From positions 124,001 to 188,000 of the forward strand of contig NZ_BAYE01000007.1 in the NCBI RefSeq assembly GCF_000685095.1: a stretch of DNA of 64,000 nucleotides. The letters run 5' to 3'. Position numbers and translations under genes: made by a program. The notes beneath the pieces were generated by a model. That model was not told the DNA's origin. It ran no database searches and saw only the letters and a program-made list of their open reading frames with translations. This document shows positions 29,804 through 39,715 of this stretch, in pieces; within the stretch, counting starts at the first letter, position 1; each line of letters begins with the position of its first letter. The stretch is from Paraburkholderia caledonica NBRC 102488. Lineage in GTDB: Bacteria; Pseudomonadota; Gammaproteobacteria; Burkholderiales; Burkholderiaceae.

Positions 29804-31414
29804 TCACGCCACCGCCAATTCCACCTTTGGCGAAAACGAATCGCTTTGCGCGACCGGCCACCACTTCTCATACAACGAGTAGCGGTATTTCCCGTTGAGC
29901 AGGTCGTCCGGCTCGAGATACTTGAGCAACTCGGACATCAACTGCACCTCATGCGACGACACTCGGCGCACGATGTGATGCGCGCGCAACTCGGCGGGAT
30001 GCTTCAACCCGGCGGCCTGAATGATTTCCTTCAGCGCATGCAGCGTGTTGTGGTGGAAGCTGAACACGCGGTCGGCCTTGTCCGGCACGACGAGCGCACG
30101 CTGGCGCACCGGGTCTTGCGTCGCGACGCCGGTCGGGCAGCGTCCCGTGTGGCAGGTTTGCGCCTGAATGCAGCCCACCGCGAACATGAAGCCGCGGGCC
30201 GCGTTGACCCAGTCCGCGCCGATCGCGAGTGTCTTCGTGATGTCGAACGCGGTGATCATCTTGCCGCTCGCGCCGATGCGAATCCTTTGCCGCAAGCCGA
30301 TGCCAACCAGCGTGTTGTGCACGAGCAGCAGGCCTTCCTGCAACGGCACGCCGACGTGATCCGTGAACTCGAGCGGCGCTGCGCCCGTGCCGCCTTCCGC
30401 ACCGTCCACGACGATGAAGTCCGGCAGAATGCCTGTCTCCAGCATCGCCTTGGCAATGCCGAAAAATTCCCACGGGTGCCCGATACACAGCTTGAACCCG
30501 GTCGGCTTGCCGCCCGATAACGTGCGCAAGCGGTCGACGAATTCGAGCAGCCCGCGCGGCGTCGAAAACTCCGAGTGCGTGGCCGGCGAGATGCAGTCGC
30601 GGCCCATCGGCACGCCGCGCGTCTCCGCGATTTCAGGTGTGATCTTCGCGGCCGGCAACACGCCGCCATGACCCGGCTTGGCGCCTTGCGACAGCTTGAC
30701 CTCAATCATTTTCACTTGCGGTTCGGCCGCCTGCTTCGCGAATTTTTCCGCGCTGAAGGTGCCGTCGTCGTTACGGCAGCCGAAATAGCCTGACGCGATT
30801 TGCCAGATGATGTCGCCGCCGTGCTCGCGGTGATACTTCGACATCGAGCCTTCGCCGGTGTCGTGCGCGAAGTTGCCTTTCTTCGCGCCGAGGTTCAGCG
30901 CCATGATCGCGTTTGCGGACAGCGAGCCGAAGCTCATTGCCGAGACGTTGAAGATCGACATCGAGTAAGGCTGCGCGCGCTCTGCGCCGACTACGATGCG
31001 GAAGTCGTGACTATCGAGCGTGGTGGGCGCAAGCGAGTGGCTGATCCATTCGTGCGCGACGGCCTTGACGTCGACCTCGGTTCCATAAGGGCGGCTATCG
31101 ACGTCGTTTTTTGCGCGCTGATAGACGATGCTGCGTTGAGCGCGCGAAAACGGCTTTTCGTCGGTATCGCCTTCGACGAAATATTGGCGGATTTCCGGGC
31201 GAATGAACTCGAACAGAAAGCGGAAATGACCCCACAGCGGATAGTTGCGAAGAATTGCGTGCCGCTGCTGACCGAGATCGAAGAGGCCGAGCGCGACGAG
31301 CGCGAGCGGCACGACGATCCACAGCCACGACATGTGATGCGTCGCGGCGAGCGCCGCGCAAACGGCGAGGAGCGCGACTGCGCTCCACATGGCCAGATAA
31401 CGTCGAGCAAACAT
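29804..31414 (-). CDS. membrane-anchored FMN-binding glutamate-synthase-domain protein
   Basis: This 536-aa protein has one or two hydrophobic helices in the first 45 residues, then a single glutamate-synthase central domain. The FMN and iron-sulfur region is recognisable: GAEGGTGAAPLEF, GKMITAFDITK, and CHTGRCPTGVATQD with cysteines like those that bind a 3Fe-4S cluster in GltB. It lacks the glutaminase (GATase) domain of GltB, and no GltD partner is adjacent. It stands alone between the glyQ run and mnmA. The family is clear; whether it makes glutamate is not known. Confidence 0.85.
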   Translation of the reverse strand: MFARRYLAMWSAVALLAVCAALAATHHMSWLWIVVPLALVALGLFDLGQQRHAILRNYPLWGHFRFLFEFIRPEIRQYFVEGDTDEKPFSRAQRSIVYQRAKNDVDSRPYGTEVDVKAVAHEWISHSLAPTTLDSHDFRIVVGAERAQPYSMSIFNVSAMSFGSLSANAIMALNLGAKKGNFAHDTGEGSMSKYHREHGGDIIWQIASGYFGCRNDDGTFSAEKFAKQAAEPQVKMIEVKLSQGAKPGHGGVLPAAKITPEIAETRGVPMGRDCISPATHSEFSTPRGLLEFVDRLRTLSGGKPTGFKLCIGHPWEFFGIAKAMLETGILPDFIVVDGAEGGTGAAPLEFTDHVGVPLQEGLLLVHNTLVGIGLRQRIRIGASGKMITAFDITKTLAIGADWVNAARGFMFAVGCIQAQTCHTGRCPTGVATQDPVRQRALVVPDKADRVFSFHHNTLHALKEIIQAAGLKHPAELRAHHIVRRVSSHEVQLMSELLKYLEPDDLLNGKYRYSLYEKWWPVAQSDSFSPKVELAVA

Positions 31415-31543
31415 TGGGACTCCGGTGCAGTGAAGATCGTCGCGAAGGGATCGTCGGCGCCGGCGGCGCGGACGGATCCACCGCGAAAGAAAACGAGCGA
31501 CTGCCCGTCGGGAAAAGCGGACTGCCGGGAGACGCGAGCGGCT

Positions 31544-32689
31544 TTAACGCACGCTCAGCAATGCCGCTTTTTGCGGCTCGCTCGCGGTTGGCTGCGCAGT
31601 CGCAGCATGTTCGATGATGCCGCCGCCGAGGCACACGTCGCCATCGTAGAGCACCGCCGATTGCCCCGGTGTGACAGCCCATTGCGCATCGTCGAAATTG
31701 AGTTCGAAGAGGCTTTCGCCGTAGTTCGCCGTCGTGAACGTGCAGCGTGCATCAGCCTGCCGGTAGCGGGTCTTCGCGCCGCAGGCGAAGCCTTCCGCAG
31801 GCGGCTCGCCCGCGACCCAGCTCGTGTTGCCCGCGCTGAGCGTATGACTCAGGAGCCACGGATGATCGTGACCTTGCGCGACGTACAGCGTATTCGACGC
31901 GATGTCCTTGCCCGCCACGAACCACGGCTCGCCGCTGCCTTCCTTGCTGCCGCCGAGACCGATTCCCTTGCGCTGCCCGAATGTGTAAAACGCAAGTCCG
32001 ATGTGCTCGCCGACCGTTTTGCCGTCGGTGGTTTTCATCGGGCCCGGCCTGGTCGGCAGATAGCGGTTCAGGAAGTCGCGGAACGGCCGTTCGCCGATAA
32101 AGCAGATGCCGGTTGAATCCTTCTTCTTCGCATTGGGCAGCGCGATCTGTTCGGCGATTTCGCGCACCTTCGTTTTGGGAATTTCGCCGAGCGGAAACAG
32201 CGTTTTCGACAACTGCGCCTGGTTCAACCTATGTAGAAAGTACGACTGATCTTTCGTATGGTCGAACGCCTTCAGCAGTTCGAAGCGGCCATTGTTCTCA
32301 CGCACGCGCGCGTAGTGGCCGGTCGCGATGGTTTCCGCGCCGAGCGACATTGCATGGTCGAGGAAGGCCTTGAATTTGATTTCGGCGTTGCACAGCACGT
32401 CCGGGTTTGGCGTGCGCCCTGCGGAATATTCGCGCAGGAACTCGGCGAACACGCGGTCTTTGTATTCGGACGCGAAGTTGACCGCTTCCACGTCGATGCC
32501 GATCAGGTCCGCGACCGACACCACGTCAATCCAGTCCTGGCGCGTCGAGCAGTATTCGCTGTCGTCGTCGTCTTCCCAGTTCTTCATGAACAGGCCGACC
32601 ACGTCGTAGCCCTGTTCCTTCAGCAGCCACGCGGTAACCGACGAATCGACGCCGCCCGACATGCCTACTACGACTTTCTGCTTGCTCAT
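31544..32689 (-). CDS. mnmA: tRNA-specific 2-thiouridylase MnmA
   Basis: MnmA thiolates U34 in tRNA-Lys, -Glu and -Gln using ATP and sulfur relayed from IscS. The 381-aa product has the PP-loop MSGGVDSSV at residues 10-18. The catalytic nucleophile Cys is in [12 protein letters not shown], and the persulfide-carrying Cys is in [11 protein letters not shown]. The length matches the family. The Nudix gene nudJ lies just upstream on the same strand, as in E. coli. Confidence 0.97.
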   Translation of the reverse strand: MSKQKVVVGMSGGVDSSVTAWLLKEQGYDVVGLFMKNWEDDDDSEYCSTRQDWIDVVSVADLIGIDVEAVNFASEYKDRVFAEFLREYSAGRTPNPDVLCNAEIKFKAFLDHAMSLGAETIATGHYARVRENNGRFELLKAFDHTKDQSYFLHRLNQAQLSKTLFPLGEIPKTKVREIAEQIALPNAKKKDSTGICFIGERPFRDFLNRYLPTRPGPMKTTDGKTVGEHIGLAFYTFGQRKGIGLGGSKEGSGEPWFVAGKDIASNTLYVAQGHDHPWLLSHTLSAGNTSWVAGEPPAEGFACGAKTRYRQADARCTFTTANYGESLFELNFDDAQWAVTPGQSAVLYDGDVCLGGGIIEHAATAQPTASEPQKAALLSVR

Positions 32690-32759
32690 AAGATGCTCAC
32701 TGGGTACTGCGAAACTTCATGGATCGTGGGTCGCTGCTGCCGCGCGGTTATATCCGCGG

Positions 32760-33239
32760 TTACCTCTTCGGCCCGACCGAATGCGTATGCACGAAGTCGA
32801 GCGGGAAACGCCGGCCTGCCAGGTAATCGTCGATGCATTGCATGACGAGCGGCGTGCGGTGCCGTTCGGGGCAGGCGCGCAGTTCGTCGGCGCTCATCCA
32901 CAACGTTCGCACAATGTCGGGATCGAGCGCGCGTGTTGCCTCGCGTTCGCCGCCGGTGCCGCAATAAGTGAAGCGCAAATACGTTACGCCTTCGCTGCCC
33001 GGCCGCTCGAAATGCGTCATGTACATGCCGACCAGCGCCTCGGGCGTGAACGGGTGCGCGGTTTCTTCGAGCGTTTCGCGGACCACTGCTTCCAGCAGCG
33101 TTTCGCCGGCTTCCAGATGACCGGCCGGCTGATTCAGGCGCAGACCGGCCGCCGTGTGTTCCTCGACCACGAGAAAGCGCCCGCCACGCTCGACGATGGC
33201 CGCGACGGTCACGTGCGGCAGCCAGGTTTCCGGTTTCAT
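32760..33239 (-). CDS. nudJ: Nudix hydrolase, NudJ-like
   Basis: This 159-aa Nudix protein resembles NudJ, which hydrolyses nucleoside di- and triphosphates and HMP pyrophosphate. The Nudix box runs from GHLEAGE through RETLEETAH; the final Gly of the consensus is Ala here. The N-terminus LPHVTVAAIVERGGRFLVVEE is typical. Its position 70 bases upstream of mnmA in the same orientation matches the nudJ-mnmA order of E. coli. Substrate is inferred from that synteny. Confidence 0.86.
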   Translation of the reverse strand: MKPETWLPHVTVAAIVERGGRFLVVEEHTAAGLRLNQPAGHLEAGETLLEAVVRETLEETAHPFTPEALVGMYMTHFERPGSEGVTYLRFTYCGTGGEREATRALDPDIVRTLWMSADELRACPERHRTPLVMQCIDDYLAGRRFPLDFVHTHSVGPKR

Positions 33240-33532
33240 GGGTGCGCATTTTACCGTTTATAGGCACTCGCTGCCGGGAAGCGGGCGGCCGGCGCGACGG
33301 GCGGTTGGACCGCGGGCTGCGGGGTGCGCGGCTCGGACGCGACCCTGAATGGCCGCCGAACCCGAAACGCACGGCCCCCAGCGCGCGCCAGCCCACCGGC
33401 ACCCCCGGATTGTCCCCGATTTCTGCCGCCCCCCATGTTTCGGGTAAAGTGAGGCGTTAGCCGTTGCACTTGCAAGCCGGCGTGCCTCGTCGGCCGATCT
33501 GTCGTCAAACAGTAAGTCGAGGAGGAAGCACG

Positions 33533-34675
33533 ATGCACATCGGAGTGCCAGCCGAGACGCGCGCGCACGAAACCCGCGTCGCCGCGACGCCCGAAACGGT
33601 CAAGAAGTACGTGAGCCAGGGCCATCGGGTCACCATCCAGAGCGGCGCCGGAGCTGGCGCCAGCTTTCCCGACGACGCCTTCACAGCCGCCGGAGCGGAA
33701 ATCGTCGACGCCGCCAGCGCGTTTGGCGCCGAGCTCGTCCTCAAAGTGCAGTCTCCAACCGAAGCCGAACTGCCGCTCCTCAAGCGCGGCGCAGTGCTGG
33801 TCGGCATGCTCGATCCGTTCAACGCAGAGAATGCGTTAAAACTGGCTGCCGCCGGCGTTACCGCTTTCGCGCTCGAAGCCGCGCCCAGAACGACCCGCGC
33901 GCAAAGCCTCGACGTGCTGTCGTCGCAGGCCAACATCGCCGGATACAAGGCAGTGCTGCTCGCGGCGACGCTGTACCCGCGCTTCATGCCGATGCTGATG
34001 ACCGCGGCCGGCACCGTGAAAGCCGCGCGCGTGCTGATTCTTGGCGCGGGCGTGGCGGGGTTGCAGGCAATCGCGACGGCCAAGCGCCTCGGTGCCGTGA
34101 TCGAAGCGTCCGACGTCCGTCCGGCCGTGAAAGAGCAGATCGAATCGCTTGGCGCGAAGTTTCTCGACGTGCCTTATGAAACCGACGACGAGCGCGAAGC
34201 CGCCCAAGGCGTCGGCGGCTATGCGCGGCCCATGCCGCCCTCGTGGCTGCAGCGGCAGTCGGCGCTCGTCCACGAGCGCGCGAAGCAGGCTGACGTGGTG
34301 ATCTCCACCGCCTTGATTCCCGGCCGCGCGGCGCCGACGCTGATCTCAGTCGAAACCGTGCAGGCGATGAAACCCGGCTCCGTGCTGGTTGACCTTGCCG
34401 CGGGCCGCGGTGCGGACTATGAAGGGCAGCGCGGCGGCAACTGTCCGCTGACCGAAGCCGACAAGGTGGTCGTCAAGCATGGTGTGACGATTGTCGGCTA
34501 CACGAATCTGGCCTCGATGGTGCCCGCCGACGCTTCGTCGCTCTACGCGCGCAATCTGCTCGACTTCCTCAAGCTGATCGTGACGAAGGAAGGCGCGCTC
34601 AACATCGACCTCGCCGACGACATCGTCGCCGCCACGCTGCTTGCCCGCGACGGCGAAGTCGCGCGCAAGGCATAA
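33533..34675 (+). CDS. pntA: NAD(P) transhydrogenase alpha subunit, NAD-binding part (PntA1)
   Basis: This 380-aa protein is domain I of proton-translocating transhydrogenase, which binds NAD(H) on the cytoplasmic side. It has the alanine-dehydrogenase-like N-terminus [17 protein letters not shown] and the Rossmann motif [18 protein letters not shown]. It lacks the C-terminal membrane helices, which are supplied by the next gene. GGAGGAA five bases before ATG 33533 fixes the start; an in-frame codon at 33464 has no such site. The three genes form a tight operon. Confidence 0.95.
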   Translation: MHIGVPAETRAHETRVAATPETVKKYVSQGHRVTIQSGAGAGASFPDDAFTAAGAEIVDAASAFGAELVLKVQSPTEAELPLLKRGAVLVGMLDPFNAENALKLAAAGVTAFALEAAPRTTRAQSLDVLSSQANIAGYKAVLLAATLYPRFMPMLMTAAGTVKAARVLILGAGVAGLQAIATAKRLGAVIEASDVRPAVKEQIESLGAKFLDVPYETDDEREAAQGVGGYARPMPPSWLQRQSALVHERAKQADVVISTALIPGRAAPTLISVETVQAMKPGSVLVDLAAGRGADYEGQRGGNCPLTEADKVVVKHGVTIVGYTNLASMVPADASSLYARNLLDFLKLIVTKEGALNIDLADDIVAATLLARDGEVARKA

Positions 34676-34701
34676 AACGAATCCACCGAGGAGAAACGGC
34701 G

Positions 34702-35031
34702 ATGGAAGTGCTCAACCACACCGTCATCAACCTGATCATTTTTGTGCTGGCGATTTATGTCGGCTACCACGTGGTCTGGAACGTCACGCCGGCTCTGCAC
34801 ACGCCGCTCATGGCCGTGACGAATGCCATTTCGGCGATCGTGATTGTCGGCGCGATGCTCGCGGCCGGCCTCACGCTCGGCACGCCGGGCAAGTTCTTTG
34901 GCACGCTCGCCGTCGCGCTCGCGGCGGTCAATGTGTTCGGCGGCTTCCTCGTCACGCGGCGAATGCTGGAGATGTTCCGCAAGAAAGAGCCGAAGAAGCT
35001 GATCGCCGACAAGAGCAAGGAGAACGCGTAA
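34702..35031 (+). CDS. pntAB: NAD(P) transhydrogenase alpha subunit, membrane part (PntA2)
   Basis: This 109-aa protein supplies the membrane helices that in E. coli form the C-terminal part of PntA. About three hydrophobic segments are visible (residues 8-27, 40-62 and 64-85), and a charged KKKEPKKL-like tail follows. GAGGAGA precedes the ATG. Its stop codon shares one base with the start of pntB (TAATG), which implies translational coupling. The split-alpha arrangement is the usual one outside the enterobacteria. Confidence 0.93.
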   Translation: MEVLNHTVINLIIFVLAIYVGYHVVWNVTPALHTPLMAVTNAISAIVIVGAMLAAGLTLGTPGKFFGTLAVALAAVNVFGGFLVTRRMLEMFRKKEPKKLIADKSKENA

Positions 35032-36485
35032 TGAGCCTGAACGTCGTCACGCTGCTTTATCTGATCGCGTCCGTCTGCTTCATTCAGGCGCTCAAGGGGT
35101 TGTCGAATCCGAAGACCGCGCGCATCGGCAATACGTTCGGCATGGTCGGGATGGCAATCGCGATTCTCACGACCATTGCCTTGATCGCCAAGCAGGCCAC
35201 CGCGCTCGGATCGAATCTTGGCTTGGGCCTTGGGCTGCTGCTGGTCGCTTTGATCATCGGCGGCGCTATCGGCGCGTTTGTCGCCGCGCGCGTCGAGATG
35301 ACCAAAATGCCGGAGCTCGTCGCGGCCATGCACTCGCTGATCGGTCTCGCGGCGGTCTGCATTGCGTATGCGGTCGTGTCGGAGCCGGCCGCGTTCGGTC
35401 TCGTCGATCCCGAGTATCCGGTGCCGGGGTTTCTGCCTTACGGCAATCGCGTCGAGCTGTTTATCGGCACGTTCGTCGGCGCGATTACTTTCAGCGGTTC
35501 GGTGATCGCGTTCGGCAAGCTCTCGGGCAAATACAAGTTTCGCCTCTTTCAAGGCGCGCCGGTGGTATATGCAGGCCAGCACCTGATCAACCTGATGCTC
35601 GCCATCGCGATGCTCGGCTTCGGCATCATTTTCTTTTTTACGCAGTCGTGGCTACCGTTCATTGTCATGACGGCGATCGCGTTCGTGCTCGGCGTGCTGA
35701 TCATCATCCCGATTGGTGGCGCGGATATGCCGGTCGTCGTGTCCATGCTCAACTCGTATTCCGGCTGGGCGGCGGCGGGGATCGGCTTCTCGCTCAACAA
35801 TCCGATGCTGATTATTGCGGGCTCGCTGGTTGGGTCGTCGGGTGCGATTCTGTCGTACATCATGTGCCGCGCGATGAACCGCTCGTTCTTCAATGTGATT
35901 CTGGGCGGCTTCGGCAACGAGGCGGGCGCGGCGGCAGCGGGCGGCTCGGCCGAGCAGCGTCCGGTGAAATCCGGTTCCGCCGACGATGCGTCGTTCATGC
36001 TCGGCAACGCCGAGACGGTCGTGATCGTGCCGGGCTATGGCCTTGCGGTGGCGCGCGCGCAGCATGCGTTGAAGGAGTTGACCGACAAGCTCGTCGAGAA
36101 GGGCATCGAGGTCAAGTACGCGATTCACCCGGTGGCCGGACGGATGCCTGGCCATATGAACGTGCTGCTCGCCGAAGCCGAAGTGCCGTACGACATGGTG
36201 TTCGAGATGGACGACATCAACGGCGAGTTCGGCCAGGTCGACGTGGTGCTCGTGCTCGGCGCGAACGACGTGGTGAATCCGGCCGCAAAGAACGATCCCA
36301 AGTCGCCGATTGCGGGCATGCCGATCATCGAGGCTTACAAGGCGCGTACTGTCATTGTGAACAAGCGCTCGATGGCCGCGGGTTACGCCGGCCTCGACAA
36401 CGATCTCTTCTACATGGACAAGACGATGATGGTGTTCGGCGATGCCAAGAAGGTGATCGAAGATATGGTGAAGGCGGTCGACTAG
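35031..36485 (+). CDS. pntB: NAD(P) transhydrogenase beta subunit
   Basis: PntB carries most of the proton channel and the NADP(H)-binding domain III; the complex makes NADPH from NADH using the proton gradient. The 484-aa product has eight or nine hydrophobic segments up to about residue 290. The soluble C-terminal domain includes the motif VPGYGLAVARAQHALKEL and ends with VNKRSMAAGYAGLDNDLFY. The start overlaps the preceding stop by one base. It converges on a YafY-type regulator gene. Confidence 0.96.
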   Translation: MSLNVVTLLYLIASVCFIQALKGLSNPKTARIGNTFGMVGMAIAILTTIALIAKQATALGSNLGLGLGLLLVALIIGGAIGAFVAARVEMTKMPELVAAMHSLIGLAAVCIAYAVVSEPAAFGLVDPEYPVPGFLPYGNRVELFIGTFVGAITFSGSVIAFGKLSGKYKFRLFQGAPVVYAGQHLINLMLAIAMLGFGIIFFFTQSWLPFIVMTAIAFVLGVLIIIPIGGADMPVVVSMLNSYSGWAAAGIGFSLNNPMLIIAGSLVGSSGAILSYIMCRAMNRSFFNVILGGFGNEAGAAAAGGSAEQRPVKSGSADDASFMLGNAETVVIVPGYGLAVARAQHALKELTDKLVEKGIEVKYAIHPVAGRMPGHMNVLLAEAEVPYDMVFEMDDINGEFGQVDVVLVLGANDVVNPAAKNDPKSPIAGMPIIEAYKARTVIVNKRSMAAGYAGLDNDLFYMDKTMMVFGDAKKVIEDMVKAVD

Positions 36486-36495
36486 ACGCGTGCGG

Positions 36496-36532
36496 GAGTC
36501 TCGCGGATTGTTTGGCCGCTAACGCGGGACTC
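36496..36532. terminator. candidate hairpin between convergent pntB and yafY-like genes
   Basis: Arms at 36496-36505 and 36523-36532 pair over ten bases with one G-U. There is no T tract on either strand, so it is only a weak terminator candidate, possibly factor-dependent. Confidence 0.35.
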
Positions 36533-36594
36533 GATCCACACCGGAAGCCTGTATTTCAATCCGGCGGCCGCGACACTCGGCTCGCGTGGCCGCG

Positions 36595-37281
36595 CTAGCG
36601 CGGCTTTGCGTTGACGTGCCGCAACAGGTCCGCGAGTCGCCTGCCTTGCTGGTCCGGATAAGGTTCGCGCACTTCGAGTTCCTGAATCCGCTCCAGTCCA
36701 AAGTTGCGGAAGTCGCCGCGCAATTCACACCACGCGCCTAGCGTCCAGCGCGCGCCCCAATACGCGAGCGCGAGCGGCCACACGCGGCGCTCGGTTGCCG
36801 CGCCGTTTGCATCGGTGTACGAAAAGCTCACCACGTGCCGTGTGTCGATTGCTCGATGCAGCGTGTCAAGCTGTGCTGAGAAATCACTCCTGATATGAAA
36901 CGACGGCGCGAAGACAGCAAGTCTTTCGAGCGACGCGCGCTTGTCCGCCGGCATCGCCGAGGCAATCTTGGCGAGCGCGCCGCGCGCTCCGCTTGCAAAG
37001 TCGGCGCCGCCCCACGATTCCAGCATGCGCGCGCCGGCGGCGAGTGCCGCGAGTTCGTCGGCGGTGAAGGTGAGCGGCGGCAGGCTCGCCGCGCGGCTCA
37101 GACGGTAACCAATGCCGGCCTCGCCCTCGATCGGCACGCCTGATAATTGCAGATCGCGCACATCACGATAGACCGTGCGCAGCGAGATGTTGAGCCAGTC
37201 GGCGAGTTGTTGCGCGGTGGTCAGACGCCGGCCGCGCAGCAGTTCGGCGATCTGGAACAGGCGGTCGGCGCGGCGCGTCAT
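36595..37281 (-). CDS. YafY-type HTH/WYL transcriptional regulator
   Basis: This 228-aa DNA-binding protein has a DeoR-like winged helix at residues 5-60 (RADRLFQIAELL through NISLRTVYRDVRDL) and a C-terminal WYL-like ligand domain. The start at 37281 begins the conserved MTRRADRLFQI. An in-frame ATG at 37335 has GGAG six bases upstream, so an 18-residue longer form is possible. It lies 136 bases downstream of a VOC-family gene on the same strand, and the two may form a regulator-effector pair. Its targets are unknown. Confidence 0.88.
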   Translation of the reverse strand: MTRRADRLFQIAELLRGRRLTTAQQLADWLNISLRTVYRDVRDLQLSGVPIEGEAGIGYRLSRAASLPPLTFTADELAALAAGARMLESWGGADFASGARGALAKIASAMPADKRASLERLAVFAPSFHIRSDFSAQLDTLHRAIDTRHVVSFSYTDANGAATERRVWPLALAYWGARWTLGAWCELRGDFRNFGLERIQELEVREPYPDQQGRRLADLLRHVNAKPR

Positions 37282-37417
37282 CGTGGGCGTCTTGTAGAAG
37301 AGGACGGGGACAGTCCCGCGATGATAGCGCCGCATGCCGCGCTCCGGTCAGCGTTCGGGCGTCGCACGTGTGGCGCTTCGTGCTGCGCTGCGTGCGCCCT
37401 GTTCGCCGCTTTGCGCC

Positions 37418-37801
37418 CTAGCCGTTGGTCCGCGAGTGCAGGCCGAGGCGGTTGCCTTCGGTATCGGTGAAGAACGCGATATAGCCGATGTCCTGCGGCA
37501 GCTTGACGACTGGCCCGTCGGTCTTGCCGCCGGCTTCTTCGATGCGGGCGAGGGCGGCGTCCACGGTCGGCTGCGCGTTCAGATAGACGAGCACGCCGTC
37601 GCCGTTGGGCGTCATCGACGGACTGTGGACGATCGCGCCGCCCGTGGCCGGTTCTTCGTAGCCGAACACGGCAATCGGCTGCCCGCCTATTTCCTGACGA
37701 TTCAGTTTGACGTCGAGCGCGGTTTCGTAGAACCGGACGGCGCGGTCGAAATCGACGGACGGGATCTCAAACCATGCAACAACTTTCGACGATGCAGACA
37801 T
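37418..37801 (-). CDS. VOC-family (glyoxalase/bleomycin-resistance fold) protein
   Basis: This 127-aa protein has one VOC module pair: it begins VVAWFEIPSVDFDRAVRFYETAL and ends IAFFTDTEGNRLGLHS. The gloA metal ligand pattern is incomplete, as the first position is not His, so it is unlikely to be a classical glyoxalase I. It precedes the YafY-type regulator gene on the same strand. The substrate cannot be stated. Confidence 0.86.
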   Translation of the reverse strand: MSASSKVVAWFEIPSVDFDRAVRFYETALDVKLNRQEIGGQPIAVFGYEEPATGGAIVHSPSMTPNGDGVLVYLNAQPTVDAALARIEEAGGKTDGPVVKLPQDIGYIAFFTDTEGNRLGLHSRTNG

Positions 37802-37993
37802 GACACTCTCCTGTTGACCCGAGCCAGTGCTTCAGCGCTTGCTCTGGTCCCATGCAAGATGGTTCGGTGGATGGACGGCGGATAAGCCGTGTAAAGCGCC
37901 GGATGGCGTGAGGAGAAGTGTGCGGGTGTGCTGCTGACAGCGTGGTGTCAGTAGGGTGCCAGGGCGAGGAGTGGGGCGTGCGGTTTCAGCGAC

Positions 37994-38030
37994 GCGAAAA
38001 AAACCGCGGGAGTCGGTTCCGCGGTTTCTT
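37994..38030 (-). terminator. Rho-independent terminator downstream of the rlmL-like gene
   Basis: Nine-base arms at 38001-38009 and 38019-38027 (aaaccgcgg / ccgcggttt) flank a nine-base loop. Read on the minus strand, the stem is followed by a run of T. It lies about 105 bases beyond the stop of the minus-strand RlmL-like gene. The rest of the 332-base gap 37802-38133 shows nothing else. Confidence 0.75.
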
Positions 38031-38133
38031 TGGCCTGCTTCTGCCTTTACTTGTGCTTCCGTCCGTGCTCGGGTTTATGAGGTGCGCAAGCCGCGCCTCT
38101 ACGCCGGAAACGGTGCGTGGCGAGCGGCTAGCG

Positions 38134-39423
38134 TCAATCGGCGGGCGCGTCGTTCTGCGGCCGCTGGCGCACGCTGCCCGCGATCAGATCGAAGCGGAAC
38201 AGTCGGCATTCGAGGGCGCCGTTGAAAAGCGGCGTCTTGGTCGATTCGCGCAGACGCAACTGGCCAGGCAGCTTGCGATCCGAAGTCAGGATGAACGCGT
38301 GCCAGCCGGTGAAGCGCTGCTTGAGCGCGTCGCCGAGCGACTGGAAAAATTCGCTGTCGGGCGTTTCTTCCTGAGCGCGGCGGAAGCCGTCGTCATCGCG
38401 ATTATCGCGGTTGCGCGGCTCGCGCAATTCACCGCGCGCGTTGCGCCCGCGCACTTCGATCCGCTCGCCGTACGGAGGATTTGCGACGAGAATGCCCGGC
38501 TCGGAGCTCGGCGGCGTCATGCCGCGAGCGTCGACCTGTTTGAGCGGGATCGACGGCAAGCCTGCACGCTGGAAATTCGCACGCGCTTTGTCGAGCATGT
38601 CGCCGGAAATATCGCTGCCGAAGATCTGCAGATCGGCGCGCGAGGTACGAGCGGCGTGCTTGGCGTCGAGCGCGGCGGCCTTCAGTGTTTGCCAGGTTTT
38701 GCTGTCGTATTGCTTGAGCTTCTCGAAGCCGAAGCGGCGCTCCGCGCCGGGCGCGATGTTCAGCGCGACTTGCGCGGCTTCGGCCAGGAACGTGCCGCTG
38801 CCGCACATCGGGTCGTACAGCGGCGTGCCTGCATTCCAGCCCGTCAGACGCAGAATGCCCGCCGCGAGATTCTCGCGCAACGGCGCGGCGCCCTTGTCGA
38901 GGCGCCAGCCTCGTTTGAATAGCGGGTCGCCGGACGTGTCGAGGTAAAGCGTGCAGTCGGTCGCCGTGAGAAACGCGAATACGCGCACGTCGGGCGTCGC
39001 GGTGTCGATGTTCGGGCGCGCGCCGCTGACTTCGCGCAGACGATCGCAGATGGCGTCCTTTACGCGCAGCGTGGTGAATTCGAGGCTGCGCAGAGGCGAC
39101 TTGATCGCGGTGACGTCGACGCGCAAAGTTTCGTTCGCCGAGAACCACTGCTCCCAACGTTGTTCGACGGCGAGCGCATAGATGTCCTGTTCGCTGCGAT
39201 ACGGGCGATGCGCAATTTTCAGCAGCACGCGGCTCGCGATGCGTGAATGCAGATTCGCTGCCATGCCGGCCGCCCAGCCGCCGCGAAAATGTACGCCGCC
39301 GGGGACTTGCGAGCCCGCCGAGAATGGCGCGCCGTTCAGATGTTTCGCGGCGATTTCGGCGAGTTCAGTGGCGAGCGAGGCTTCGAGGCCGCGCGGGCAG
39401 GGGAGGAAGAAATCAAAGGACAT
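38134..39423 (-). CDS. RlmL-like 23S rRNA (guanine-N2) methyltransferase
   Basis: This 429-aa protein has an N-terminal THUMP RNA-binding region (about residues 50-165) and a Rossmann methyltransferase domain with DPMCGSGTFLAEAA as the SAM site and NPPYGER as the catalytic motif. It resembles the N-terminal half of E. coli RlmKL, which methylates G2445 of 23S rRNA. The RlmK half is absent. It stands alone and has its own terminator. The exact target guanosine is inferred by homology. Confidence 0.9.
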   Translation of the reverse strand: MSFDFFLPCPRGLEASLATELAEIAAKHLNGAPFSAGSQVPGGVHFRGGWAAGMAANLHSRIASRVLLKIAHRPYRSEQDIYALAVEQRWEQWFSANETLRVDVTAIKSPLRSLEFTTLRVKDAICDRLREVSGARPNIDTATPDVRVFAFLTATDCTLYLDTSGDPLFKRGWRLDKGAAPLRENLAAGILRLTGWNAGTPLYDPMCGSGTFLAEAAQVALNIAPGAERRFGFEKLKQYDSKTWQTLKAAALDAKHAARTSRADLQIFGSDISGDMLDKARANFQRAGLPSIPLKQVDARGMTPPSSEPGILVANPPYGERIEVRGRNARGELREPRNRDNRDDDGFRRAQEETPDSEFFQSLGDALKQRFTGWHAFILTSDRKLPGQLRLRESTKTPLFNGALECRLFRFDLIAGSVRQRPQNDAPAD

Positions 39424-39500
39424 GGGGTGGGGCGAGCCGGTGGGCGGTGGGTAAGCGCGTATTGTACGCGGTAGGGTGGTGGGCGCTGTTTGCTGCTGTT

Positions 39501-39583
39501 TTTAACCCCGTTGGCCTTTCCTTAAATTCGTGGTGGTCTATTTGTGTTGCTGTTGTGTAGGGCGGCACTTACTTTCTTTGCGG
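39501..39583. repeat. probable fragment of a dispersed Burkholderia intergenic repeat
   Basis: The stretch from a poly-T/CCCCG start through ggcggcacttactttctttgc resembles, from memory, a widespread Paraburkholderia intergenic element. Full copies continue into an inverted half (gcaaagaaagtaag); here that half is missing and the sequence diverges at 39584. It lies on the boundary between core genes and the two Imm8-like genes. Confidence 0.45.
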
Positions 39584-39715
39584 CTAAGTCCCCAGTCTGT
39601 ACAAACCACCTAAGCAAGCGAAACAGGGGCGCTTCTTCAAAGAGGTGACGCGGAGTGTCCCGAGCGGTGAATGGCAAAATAATGTTCATCTGAACATACG
39701 TCCATAGGAAAAAAC

